Of a DNA stretch of 64,000 bases, positions 1 to 8,490 are shown one piece after another. Below the pieces are notes generated by a model. It was not told where the DNA came from, ran no database searches, and saw only the letters and a program-made list of their open reading frames with translations. The first letter of the stretch is position 1. Each line of letters begins with the position of its first letter. A program made the translations under genes and the position numbers. Origin of the DNA: Micromonospora sp. WMMA1363 (GTDB lineage Bacteria; Actinomycetota; Actinomycetes; Mycobacteriales; Micromonosporaceae); NCBI RefSeq assembly GCF_030345795.1, contig NZ_JAUALB010000001.1, positions 3,092,001-3,156,000 on the forward strand, given 5' to 3'.

Positions 1-95
1 GCGGCTCGGCTCAGCATCATCACCAGCCCGCTGCGCACCAGCGGGTCGTCGTCAACAATCAGCACGCCGACCGGATCGGCTCCCGGAATGGTCAC
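1..95 (-). CDS. Response regulator, N-terminal fragment (cut by window edge)
   Basis: The first 31 residues of a response regulator receiver domain are visible, reading from a GTG start. They contain the hydrophobic first strand followed by an acidic run (VLIVDDDPLVRSGL), the Mg2+-binding acidic pocket of REC domains. The start overlaps the stop of the upstream histidine kinase gene by 4 bp (GTGA), so the two are translationally coupled and form one two-component system. The pairing with a HisKA_3 kinase suggests a NarL/LuxR-type regulator, but the DNA-binding domain lies outside the window. Confidence 0.85.
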   Translation of the reverse strand, partial: MTIPGADPVGVLIVDDDPLVRSGLVMMLSRA

Positions 96-1246
96 GGCTG
101 CCAGGGTAGCCAGGCCGAAAGCCGCCAGCCGCCGTCAGTCGTCGGCTCGTGCGACAGACGTCCGTTGGCCAACGTGACCCGCTCGGCCACACCGACCAGC
201 CCCTGGCCGGGTGTCAGCGTGGCGACGGGCTCCCGGCCCGCGGCGGGGGCGTCGTTGTGCACCTCGACCGTCAGGCCATGGTCCGGCGCACCCGCCAGCC
301 GGACGCGCACCTCGGCGCCCGGGGCGTGTTTACGAGCGTTGGTCAAGCCCTCCTGAACGATCCGGTAGGCGGTGCGTCCGACGCCCTGCGGAGCCGGTTC
401 GCTCACGTCGGTGCTCAGGTCTACCCGCATCCCGGCCCGGCCCGACTCGGCGACCAGAACCGGAACGTCGACCAGGGTCGGCAGCGGCAGCTCACCCACC
501 GGGGCGCGGAGGACACCGAGAACCTCTCGTAGGTCCTGCAACGCCTGGTGGGCGCTCTCCCGGATCACCCTGGCCGCGCGGTTGACCTCCTCGGGAGACG
601 CGTCGGGGCAGAACTCCAACGCACCGGCGTGCACGCTCAACAACGACAGCCGGTGGCCGAGCAGATCGTGCATCTCCCTGGCGATCTCCTCTCGGGCGTG
701 GTGCTGGGCCTGCTCGGCCCGCAACCGTGCCTCGGTCTCGGCGCGCACGGCACGGTCCCGTAACGCTTGCATGAGCTGTTGCCGGTGACGGACGAACAGT
801 CCCCAGCCAACCACTCCACCCAGGACGACGATGCCGAACAGAAACGGAACGAGGTCATGCCCGGGTCGGAGCACCAGGTGCGAGAGAGGAGCGAGCAGAC
901 TGCCGGCGAACACGATCGCGGTGGTCCGCGGCGAACGGCGCACCGCCACCGTGAAGAGTGCTACCACCAGGGCGATGGCCGCCAGATCCGTGAGGACTCC
1001 GACCGCCGTCAACGCTGTTGCCAGCGCCACCGGCCAACGCCGACGCAGCCACAGCCCAACGCAACCGAGTGCGCCGGCGATCTCGGGGAGGGCGAACAGC
1101 CATGCCGGCTCCGGCGGGCTGGCCGCCGTCAAGTCTGCGCCGGTAGCCAGTAGCCAGTAACCGCCGGCAAGCAGAAACAGCCCCGAGTCCACCAGCCAGT
1201 CCCGCGGGCGTCGCCGCCCCTCGGGCCGCGGCACCGAAGCGTTCAC
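92..1246 (-). CDS. Membrane sensor histidine kinase (HisKA_3 family)
   Basis: This is the sensor kinase of a NarL-type two-component system, 384 residues from the chosen start. The N-terminal half has several hydrophobic segments (about residues 20-155), followed by a coiled-coil linker. The HisKA_3 phospho-acceptor helix has the motif REMHDLLGHRLS, with the acceptor His near residue 193. The C-terminal HATPase domain shows an N box (QEGLTNARKHA) and a G box (GQGLVGVAERV). The frame is open further upstream, to 1324. I chose the GTG at 1246 because a TAGGCT -10-like box sits 7 nt before it, which points to a leaderless start. The stop overlaps the start of the partial response regulator. The signal sensed cannot be inferred. 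Confidence 0.9.
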   Translation of the reverse strand: MNASVPRPEGRRRPRDWLVDSGLFLLAGGYWLLATGADLTAASPPEPAWLFALPEIAGALGCVGLWLRRRWPVALATALTAVGVLTDLAAIALVVALFTVAVRRSPRTTAIVFAGSLLAPLSHLVLRPGHDLVPFLFGIVVLGGVVGWGLFVRHRQQLMQALRDRAVRAETEARLRAEQAQHHAREEIAREMHDLLGHRLSLLSVHAGALEFCPDASPEEVNRAARVIRESAHQALQDLREVLGVLRAPVGELPLPTLVDVPVLVAESGRAGMRVDLSTDVSEPAPQGVGRTAYRIVQEGLTNARKHAPGAEVRVRLAGAPDHGLTVEVHNDAPAAGREPVATLTPGQGLVGVAERVTLANGRLSHEPTTDGGWRLSAWLPWQP

Positions 1247-1253
1247 CCCGGCT

Positions 1254-1259
1254 AGCCTA
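1254..1259 (-). promoter_or_regulatory. Leaderless -10 box of the histidine kinase gene
   Basis: On the minus strand TAGGCT (TANNNT consensus) ends 7 nt before the GTG at 1246. With the usual -10 to start-site distance, transcription would begin at or next to the start codon. There is no Shine-Dalgarno sequence. Confidence 0.5.
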
Positions 1260-1424
1260 CCGGCCGGGAGGGCTCGGTTACCCCGGCGACCGCGGTGATC
1301 GATACGAAGGTCGCACCGCTCCATACATTGGTCGGTCGCGAGCCCGCGGCACGGCGACGCCCGACGCGGGCCGCCATCCCGAAGCCCGATCCCCGCACCG
1401 GCCCTGCTCCCTAGCCTTCAAGAC

Positions 1425-2171
1425 ATGAACAAGACTGCTGACACCATCGATTGGTCGGATCCGACGCTCCAGACCCGTTCGACGGCAACGGCACGGCAGG
1501 CCAGGCTCGCCGGAGTGGGCTATCTCCTCGTCATCGCCGGCGGGCTGTTCGCCGAAGTGGCGGCGCGGGGATCGTTGATCGTGCCCGGCGACGCCGCAGC
1601 GACCGCCCGGGCGATCACCGACCACGAAACGCTGTGGCGCTGGGGGCTGGCTGTTCACCTCGTCTACCTGATCCCCGCCGTCGTGGTGAACGTGCTCGTC
1701 TCCGGCCTGTTCCGGATGGTTGCGCCGGCCCTCGCGCGCTCCGCGCTGGTGTTCGGCGTCACCGCGGTGACAGTCGAGGCGGTGAGCCTCCTTCACCTCT
1801 TCCTGCCGCTCGCCCTGATCGAGGAGACCGGCGCGGTCGCCGCCCTGAGTGACGGGCAGCAGCAGGCGCTGGTCTACCTCGCGACCCGCCTGTTCGCCAC
1901 CGGCTTCGCGTTCTCCCTGGTCTTCTTCGCCGGCTTCTGCGTGCTCGTGGGCTGGCTCATCCTGCGCTCCCGGTTGGTACCGCGGGTCTTCGGCGTGATG
2001 ATGATCGTGGCGGGCGGCTGCTATGTCGTGAACACGTTGGCGCTGATCCTCTCGCCGGCACTGGCGGACCGGATCGCTCCGGCGATCCTGCTGCCGATCC
2101 TGGTGGCGGAGCTGTCGCTGGCACTACGGCTGGCGGTGCGGGGAGCCGGTCAGGAAACGGTCGGCAGGTAG
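1425..2171 (+). CDS. DUF4386-type integral membrane protein
   Basis: This is a 248-residue membrane protein of the DUF4386 kind. It has a short charged N-terminus, then about six hydrophobic segments (first near residues 28-50, last near 215-235). The features recalling the family are the first helix followed by a conserved polar stretch, the segment around WGLAVHLVYLIPAVVVNVLVSGLFR, and the late FAGFCVLVGWLILRS helix. Function is unknown, and no catalytic motif is visible. The ATG is preceded at 7 nt by TAGCCT, a TANNNT box, so the message is probably leaderless. It is transcribed divergently from the two-component genes, and a hairpin follows it. Confidence 0.75.
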   Translation: MNKTADTIDWSDPTLQTRSTATARQARLAGVGYLLVIAGGLFAEVAARGSLIVPGDAAATARAITDHETLWRWGLAVHLVYLIPAVVVNVLVSGLFRMVAPALARSALVFGVTAVTVEAVSLLHLFLPLALIEETGAVAALSDGQQQALVYLATRLFATGFAFSLVFFAGFCVLVGWLILRSRLVPRVFGVMMIVAGGCYVVNTLALILSPALADRIAPAILLPILVAELSLALRLAVRGAGQETVGR

Positions 2172-2212
2172 GGGCCGGTATCGGAGGAACGCACCCGGCG
2201 GGCGGTCGACGC

Positions 2213-2235
2213 GCGGTGGGGCTTTGCCCCACCGC
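2213..2235. terminator. Bidirectional hairpin between DUF4386 gene and ychF
   Basis: A perfect 10-bp stem (GCGGTGGGGC / GCCCCACCGC) with a TTT loop lies between two convergent genes. It has no U tail, as is usual in actinobacteria. Confidence 0.65.
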
Positions 2236-2273
2236 ACGGACGCGCCCCTCCTGAGCTGTGGGAACGCGCGGAT

Positions 2274-3359
<1,086 letters not shown>

Positions 3360-3491
3360 GACGTGCCAGCTTACGCCGGTGCCCGACGATCACCGGCACC
3401 TGCCTCGGCTTTCGGAACCGCCGGCCCGCCCCGGTCCCACCCGCCATCACAGGTGGACGACTGACCGGTTGCTACCGCTGCGTGAGCCGGC

Positions 3492-4226
3492 TCAGTCGAG
3501 CAGCCGCGGGCCGATCGGCGTCTCCCGTACGCTGCCGTCCGGGCCGCGGCTGACCTCGTAGGCCGTCACACCGGGACGGTCCGCGACCGCCTCGACCAGC
3601 CGCTCGCCCCGGTACATCAGGCCGGTCCCGTCGTCGGTGCAGTGGGCGGTCGGCAGGGCGCCGTCGCCGACCAGACGGTGCATCAGCGGCCGGCGCTGCT
3701 CCTCGCTGTCGTAGTGCACGCCGTTGCCGTACGGTAGCCACCCCAGCCCGTCGGTGAAGCCGCGCAAGGTGCGGCCGAAGCTGTCGGTGGCGCCGCCGGC
3801 GTGCCAGCAGATCGATCCGGCGGACACCCCGCCGAGCACGACGCCGGCCTCCCAGCACTCGCGCAGGATCTCGCCGAGGCCGTGCACCCGCCACACGGCG
3901 ACCAGGTTCGCCACGCTGCCGCCGCCGACCCAGACCACGTCCTGCGCGCGCAGGTGGGCGCGGACGTCTTCCACGTTGGGCATCGGGAACAGCGCCAGGT
4001 GGGTCATCCGGAAACGGCTGTCGGCGAACGCCTCGTACACCCGGGTCAACGTGGTCGGCTGATCCCCCTCGGCCTGGTTGAGGAAGCAGATCCGCGGCTC
4101 GGGCCCGGCACCGGCCAGCTCCGCGGCCAAATCGAAGACAGGGTTGACCCGGCGGGCCGCACCATCCCGGCGCGGCGCGTGGATGCCCATGCTGGTGGCG
4201 AGGATGGTCGGTTCGCTGGCGGCCAC
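3492..4226 (-). CDS. Peptidase E-like protein (S51 family)
   Basis: This protein has the class-I glutamine-amidotransferase-like fold of peptidase E. The motif GGVSAGSICW carries the putative nucleophile Ser in the strand-nucleophile-helix turn, and VWVGGGSVANL precedes it. S51 enzymes act on Asp-X dipeptides or on cyanophycin, but the substrate here is unknown. The frame stays open to 4286. I chose the GTG at 4226 (244 aa) because a strong ribosome binding site, GGAAGGA, sits just upstream of it, and family proteins start close to this residue (VAASEPTILATSMG). Longer forms starting at 4256 or 4286 are possible. It lies downstream of the MarR regulator on the same strand and may be cotranscribed with it. 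Confidence 0.85.
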   Translation of the reverse strand: MAASEPTILATSMGIHAPRRDGAARRVNPVFDLAAELAGAGPEPRICFLNQAEGDQPTTLTRVYEAFADSRFRMTHLALFPMPNVEDVRAHLRAQDVVWVGGGSVANLVAVWRVHGLGEILRECWEAGVVLGGVSAGSICWHAGGATDSFGRTLRGFTDGLGWLPYGNGVHYDSEEQRRPLMHRLVGDGALPTAHCTDDGTGLMYRGERLVEAVADRPGVTAYEVSRGPDGSVRETPIGPRLLD

Positions 4227-4301
4227 GGTCGTCCTTCCGTCGGGAGTGTCGCCCATCCTGTCGCAGCGAACGCGGACGCCCGCCACCGGGCGGCCCGACG
4301 G

Positions 4302-4805
4302 TCACGGTTCGCGGGCGGCCACGGCGTCGAGCAGGGTGCGCAGCAGGTCGGCAAGGCGCTCCTGATCCTCCGGTGGCAACGCGTCGAGTAGGCGGCGCTG
4401 GACGGTCAGCCCGGCGTCCGCCGCCTCCTCGACCAGCGCCCGCCCCGCCTCGGTCAGGGTCACCTGAAGGCCCCGCCGGTCCGCCGGGTCGGGCGAGCGG
4501 CGGACCAGCCCGGCCCGTTCCAGCCGGTCAAGCCGGCCGGTCATCCCGCCGGAGGTGAGCATCAACGACGTGGCAAGCGCCTTCGGCGCCAGCGTGTACG
4601 GAGTACCAGCGCGGCGCAGCGCGGCGAGCACGTCGAACTCGCCCCGGTTGATCGACCAACGGGCGTACGTGCGCTCCTGCTCGTCGCCGACCAGCCGGGC
4701 CAGCCGGTAGATCCGGCCGAAGACGGCCATTGGCTCGGGCCGCATGCCCGGCCGTTCCCGTTGCCACTGCTCGACGATGCCGTCGACGTCATCCCGCTCT
4801 GCCAC
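4302..4805 (-). CDS. MarR-family transcriptional regulator
   Basis: This 167-residue protein has the MarR winged helix. The DNA-recognition helix region is LATSLMLTSGGMTGRLDRLERAGLVRRSPDPADRRG, ending in the D-x-R-x-G-like wing. Flanking N- and C-terminal helices serve for dimerisation. The start chosen is the GTG at 4805 (VAERDD). The extra residues encoded upstream run into the shared promoter region and are not family-like. It is divergent from the EamA transporter, the classical arrangement for a local repressor of an exporter. The ligand is unknown. A small inverted repeat in the shared promoter is a candidate binding site. Confidence 0.9.
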   Translation of the reverse strand: MAERDDVDGIVEQWQRERPGMRPEPMAVFGRIYRLARLVGDEQERTYARWSINRGEFDVLAALRRAGTPYTLAPKALATSLMLTSGGMTGRLDRLERAGLVRRSPDPADRRGLQVTLTEAGRALVEEAADAGLTVQRRLLDALPPEDQERLADLLRTLLDAVAAREP

Positions 4806-4857
4806 ACCCCGGATTGTGCCGCACGTCGCACTTGCGATATTACTCGACCCCAAGTAG

Positions 4858-4869
4858 CTTAGGACTAAG
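4858..4869. promoter_or_regulatory. Candidate MarR operator
   Basis: CTTAG-GA-CTAAG is a perfect inverted repeat lying between the divergent MarR and EamA starts, about 33 bp before the EamA ATG. Wider imperfect dyad pieces (AGCTTAG / CTAAAGCT) surround it. The right half overlaps TAAGAT, a possible -10 box, which would suit repression. It is inferred from position and symmetry only. Confidence 0.4.
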
Positions 4870-4901
4870 ATGCTTGGGCTAAAGCTTTTGGAGGAGGACC
4901 C

Positions 4902-6005
4902 ATGGCACGCCACCGACTTGACCCCTTGGTCACCGCCGCCGCGCCGGTCGTTTGGGGCACGACGTACCTGGTCACCAGCGAACTACTGCCCCCGGACCGG
5001 CCGCTCTGGTCCGGGGTGGCCCGCGCCCTGCCCGCCGGTGCGCTGCTGCTCGCCGTCACCCGACACCGACCGCACGGCTGCTGGTGGTGGCGGTCGGCGG
5101 TGCTCGGCGCGCTGAACATCGGGGCCTTCTTCCCCCTGCTCTTCCTGGCCGCGTACCGGCTGCCCGGCGGGACGGCAGCCGTCCTCGGCGCCACCCAGCC
5201 GCTGCTGGTCGCCGGCCTGACCGTGCTGGTGCTGCGCGAGCGCCCCCAGCCCCGAGCGCTGGCCGCGGCAGTCGCGGCACTGGTCGGCGTCGCCCTGGTC
5301 GTGCTCCGGCCGGACGCCGGCCTGGATCCCCTCGGCGTGGCTGCCGGCCTGACCGCCACCGCGTCGATGGGAGCCGGGCTGGTGCTGACCCGGCGCTGGG
5401 GACGCCCACCAGGGGCGGGGACACTCGCCCCCACCGGATGGCAGCTCACCGCCGGCGGGCTGCTGGTGGTGCCGCCCGCCCTGCTGGTCGAGGGGCCGCC
5501 GCCGACGCCGGACCTGCCCGCGCTGGCCGGATACGCCTGGCTGACGCTGGCCGGCACGGCCCTGGCGTACGCTCTCTGGTTCCGCGGCGCCGCCCGGCTG
5601 CCGGTCACCCAGGTCTCTCTACTCGGGGCGCTGAGCCCGCTGACCGCCGCCGCGCTCGGGTGGGCGGTGCTCGATCAGGCGATGCGCGGGTGGCAGCTCG
5701 CCGGCTTCGCCCTCGCCGTCGGCGCGACCGTGGCCGGCCAACTGCCCCCACGGCGGCCAGCCGTCGGGTCGGGGCGTCAGTCCCGGGGACCGGGCTGGCG
5801 CGGGACGACGGGCTCGATCCGCAGCGTGCCCGGGGCCAGCTCGGCGGCGGCGGCGAAGGGCAGCGTGAAACGGGCCTCGGCGGCCGGACCGACCGCGTAC
5901 GACTCGCGGAGCATCCAGCGGACCTCGTCGGCCGTCCACCCCAGCCCCGACCGGGCAGCGATCTCGCGTACCAACCGCAGCGCTGCCCGGGTGTCGTCGT
6001 CGTAG
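4902..6005 (+). CDS. EamA/RhaT-family (DMT) transporter
   Basis: This is a ten-helix drug/metabolite transporter of two EamA repeats. The first repeat runs from about residue 8 to 135 and the second from about 145 to 285, with characteristic stretches such as YRLPGGTAAVLGATQPLLV and LRERPQPRALAAAVAALVGV. A strong ribosome binding site (GGAGGAGG) precedes the ATG. Recognisable homology ends near base 5756. The remaining 80 or so residues are low-complexity and antisense to the hypothetical gene on the other strand, so the annotated end is only the first in-frame stop. A frameshift or a genuinely overlapping 3' end are both possible. It is likely a small-molecule exporter controlled by the adjacent MarR protein. 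Confidence 0.85.
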   Translation: MARHRLDPLVTAAAPVVWGTTYLVTSELLPPDRPLWSGVARALPAGALLLAVTRHRPHGCWWWRSAVLGALNIGAFFPLLFLAAYRLPGGTAAVLGATQPLLVAGLTVLVLRERPQPRALAAAVAALVGVALVVLRPDAGLDPLGVAAGLTATASMGAGLVLTRRWGRPPGAGTLAPTGWQLTAGGLLVVPPALLVEGPPPTPDLPALAGYAWLTLAGTALAYALWFRGAARLPVTQVSLLGALSPLTAAALGWAVLDQAMRGWQLAGFALAVGATVAGQLPPRRPAVGSGRQSRGPGWRGTTGSIRSVPGASSAAAAKGSVKRASAAGPTAYDSRSIQRTSSAVHPSPDRAAISRTNRSAARVSSS

Positions 6006-6259
6006 AAGCGCATGCACCAGTGGTGTACCCACATGCCGAGGGCGCGCAGCCCGTCCGCGTCCAGGGAACGGACGAGCCGGCCGCAGGCGGTGTCGCCGAA
6101 GGCCCGCCCCGGGTCGTCGGCGCGGTCGCGGTCGAGGGCGCCGACCGCCGACGGAGCAACGGCCCGCATGCGTGCGTGGAAGCCCTGCACCACCGCCCGG
6201 TCCGGTGGCGGGTGCCCGGCCCGTGTCGGCCCCGCCTGCCGGCCCGCCCCGCTCGCCAT
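5777..6259 (-). CDS. Hypothetical protein, 160 aa
   Basis: I do not recognise a family. The protein is soluble, with a basic/proline-rich N-terminus followed by a helical body. Conspicuous is an aromatic patch MWVHHWCMRFYDDD near residue 80, then RLVREIAARSGLGWTADEVRWMLRESYAVG. The mixed composition of this region looks like real protein rather than a GC-rich shadow. A purine-rich AAGGGG ribosome binding site precedes the ATG. Its 3' end overlaps the formal end of the EamA frame by 229 bp, tail to tail. Confidence 0.55.
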   Translation of the reverse strand: MASGAGRQAGPTRAGHPPPDRAVVQGFHARMRAVAPSAVGALDRDRADDPGRAFGDTACGRLVRSLDADGLRALGMWVHHWCMRFYDDDTRAALRLVREIAARSGLGWTADEVRWMLRESYAVGPAAEARFTLPFAAAAELAPGTLRIEPVVPRQPGPRD

Positions 6260-6414
6260 CGCCGCACCCCTTCTTCACGTGGTGGCGGGACCGTACCGGC
6301 CACAACCGACAGTTCCGCGCGGCTTCCGCCGGGTGAGGGCCCGCTCCGGGCCCTCCTGACGCCCACGTCCGAATACCGCCAGCCGGGGTCTGACGGTGGG
6401 GGCATGATCAGGGT

Positions 6415-7944
6415 GTGGACCTGGACTTCGAGCGGTGCTACCGGGCCGTCGACAGCCGTGACCAACGGTTCGACGGCTGGTTCTACACGGGCGTGACCTC
6501 GACCGGCATCTACTGCCGGCCGTCCTGCCCGGCGACCACCCCCAAGCGGCAGAACGTCCGGTTCTTCCCGTCGGCCGCCGCGGCGCAGGGGGCCGGCCTG
6601 CGTGCCTGCCGCCGGTGCCGGCCGGACGCGGTGCCCGGCTCCCCCCAGTGGGACGTCCGCGCCGACGTGGTGGGCCGCGCGATGCGGCTGATCGCCGACG
6701 GCGTCGTCGACCGGAACGGAGTGCCCGGCCTCGCGGCCCGGCTCGGCTACACCGAACGACACCTGCACCGGATGCTCCGTGCCGAGGTGGGAGCCGGCCC
6801 GCTCGCGCTGGCCCGCGCACAGCGCGCGCAGACCGCGCGCACCCTGATCGAAACCACCGGACTCGGGATGGCGGACGTCGCGTTCGCGTCCGGGTTCGGC
6901 AGCGTGCGGCAGTTCAACGACACCGTCCGTGAGGTGTACGGTGTACCGCCGACCGAACTGCGGACCGCCCGCGGACGTCGTCCGACACCGGGCGGGGCGG
7001 GGACGATCACCCTGCGTCTGGCGTACCGGCCGCCACTGCACGTCCGGTCGCTGCTGGACTTCCTCGCCCTGCGGGCGTTGCCGGGCGTCGACGAGGTGAG
7101 CGCCGGGACGTACCGCCGCGGGCTGCGGCTGCCGCACGGCAGCGGCGAGGTGGCCCTGACCCCGGCGCACGGGCACGTGGGGGCGGCCCTGCGGCTGACC
7201 GACATGCGGGACCTGGCGCCGGCGGTGGCCCGCTGCCGCCGCCTGCTCGACCTGGACGCCGACCCGGCGGCGGTGGACCAGATGCTCGCCGCCGACCCGG
7301 CTCTGGCCCCCGCGGTCTCGGCGGAACCGGGCGTCCGTGTCCCCCGCGCGGCGGACGGCTTCGAGCTGGCGGTCCGCGCGATCATCGGTCAACAGGTCTC
7401 GGTCACGTCCGCCCGCACCACCCTGACCCGTCTCCTCGCCCACCTTCCCCCGACCGACGCCGTGGTCGAGCACGAGGTTGGCCGCCGGTCCGATCTCCCT
7501 GGAATCCCGCAGGTCGACCTCCCCGGGGCCCCGCACATTCATGATCGACACGGACCGGAGCCGGAGTTGCGGGCGTTCCCGCCCGCCGCCGAGGTGCTCG
7601 GGATCCCGGACGAGGGGTTCGGGATGCCGGGGGCGCGGCGGGAGACGATTCGGGCGCTCGCTCGTGCCGTCGCCGGCGGGGACCTGGACCTGGAGCCGGG
7701 TGGGGACCGGGAGGAGACCCGGCGGCGGCTCCTGACGCTGCCCGGGATCGGGGAGTGGACGGCGGACTACGTCGCGCTGCGCGCACTCGGCGACCCGGAC
7801 GTACTCCTCTCCACCGATCTGGCCGTACGCCGCGGCGCCGCAGCCCTCGGCCTGCCCGACGACCCGAAGACCCTGACCACCTACGCCGACCGCTGGCGCC
7901 CCTGGCGCTCGTACGCGGTGATCCGACTCTGGAGAGCAGCATGA
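6415..7944 (+). CDS. Ada-AlkA fusion: methyl-sensing regulator plus 3-methyladenine DNA glycosylase
   Basis: This 509-residue protein combines an Ada-type sensor with an AlkA glycosylase. Residues 1-75 form the Ada zinc domain with Cys34, Cys38, Cys65 and Cys68 (CRPSC, CRRC). The first of these corresponds to the methyl-phosphotriester acceptor of E. coli Ada. An AraC-type HTH follows (about 80-170), then AlkA_N and the helix-hairpin-helix glycosylase with LPGIGEWTADYVALRALG and the catalytic Asp region STDLAVR. The domain order suggests a methylation-activated regulator that also excises alkylated bases. The GTG start has a CATGAT box 6 nt upstream. The stop overlaps the ogt start (ATGA). 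About 30 residues in the glycosylase look like an insertion. Confidence 0.92.
   Translation: MDLDFERCYRAVDSRDQRFDGWFYTGVTSTGIYCRPSCPATTPKRQNVRFFPSAAAAQGAGLRACRRCRPDAVPGSPQWDVRADVVGRAMRLIADGVVDRNGVPGLAARLGYTERHLHRMLRAEVGAGPLALARAQRAQTARTLIETTGLGMADVAFASGFGSVRQFNDTVREVYGVPPTELRTARGRRPTPGGAGTITLRLAYRPPLHVRSLLDFLALRALPGVDEVSAGTYRRGLRLPHGSGEVALTPAHGHVGAALRLTDMRDLAPAVARCRRLLDLDADPAAVDQMLAADPALAPAVSAEPGVRVPRAADGFELAVRAIIGQQVSVTSARTTLTRLLAHLPPTDAVVEHEVGRRSDLPGIPQVDLPGAPHIHDRHGPEPELRAFPPAAEVLGIPDEGFGMPGARRETIRALARAVAGGDLDLEPGGDREETRRRLLTLPGIGEWTADYVALRALGDPDVLLSTDLAVRRGAAALGLPDDPKTLTTYADRWRPWRSYAVIRLWRAA
7461..7552. repeat. Possible inserted repeat inside the AlkA domain
   Basis: About 92 bp encode residues (around GRRSDLPGIPQVDLPGAPHIHDRHG) that interrupt the normal AlkA helical pattern between the HhH-glycosylase N-terminal helices and GFGMPGARRETIRAL. 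The DNA has short palindromes (GTCGAC, CCCCGGGG) and keeps the frame open. Compared with typical AlkA proteins it appears as extra sequence. That it is a dispersed repeat is inference. Confidence 0.35.
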
Positions 7945-8453
7945 GCACGATCGACAGCACCGTCATCGCCACCCCGGCCGGCCCACTCAGCATCGTCGCC
8001 GGGCCGGACGGGGCGGTGCGGGCCGCCGGCTTCACCGCCGACCCGCAGGCCCTGAGCCCACTGATCCATCCGAGCCTGCGGGCACCGCTGCGCCCCCGGA
8101 CGGACCTCGGCCCGATCACCGCCGCCGTGACGTCCTACCTGGACGGCGATCCGACCGCAGTCGACGCCGTGCCGGTCGCGCAGCACACCGGCGGTACTTT
8201 CCTGGCACATGCCTGGGTGGCACTGCGGGACGTACGGCCCGGCGAGCCGGTCACGTACACCACCTTCGCCGGCTTGGCCGGACGCCCGACGGCGGTCCGG
8301 GCCGCCGCCGCGGCCTGCGCGCGCAACGCTGCCGCACTCTTCGTTCCCTGCCACCGGGTACTGCGAACGGATGGGACACTCGGCGGCTACCGCTGGGGCC
8401 TAAACGTGAAAAAGTGGCTTCTCGGTCATGAGCGTCGGTTGACGGCAAGCTGA
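7941..8453 (+). CDS. ogt: Methylated-DNA--protein-cysteine methyltransferase
   Basis: This 170-residue protein is an O6-alkylguanine-DNA alkyltransferase. It carries the active-site motif PCHRVLRTDG, in which the Cys irreversibly accepts the alkyl group. The preceding HTH-like segment TTFAGLAGRPTAVRAAAAACARN and the C-terminal GGYRWGLNVKKWLL are typical. The ATG overlaps the stop of the Ada-AlkA gene by 4 bp, so the two are cotranslated as an alkylation-repair operon. Confidence 0.96.
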   Translation: MSTIDSTVIATPAGPLSIVAGPDGAVRAAGFTADPQALSPLIHPSLRAPLRPRTDLGPITAAVTSYLDGDPTAVDAVPVAQHTGGTFLAHAWVALRDVRPGEPVTYTTFAGLAGRPTAVRAAAAACARNAAALFVPCHRVLRTDGTLGGYRWGLNVKKWLLGHERRLTAS

Positions 8454-8490
8454 CAGCGGCACCGCTCCCACAAGCCGCTACCGTCGGGTA

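Noticed and set aside
5605..7551. A 648-codon minus-strand frame opposite the Ada-AlkA gene
   Set aside because: Antisense shadow of a high-GC gene: low-complexity Arg/Gly/Pro/Ala composition with no motif, while the plus strand encodes a complete Ada-AlkA protein.
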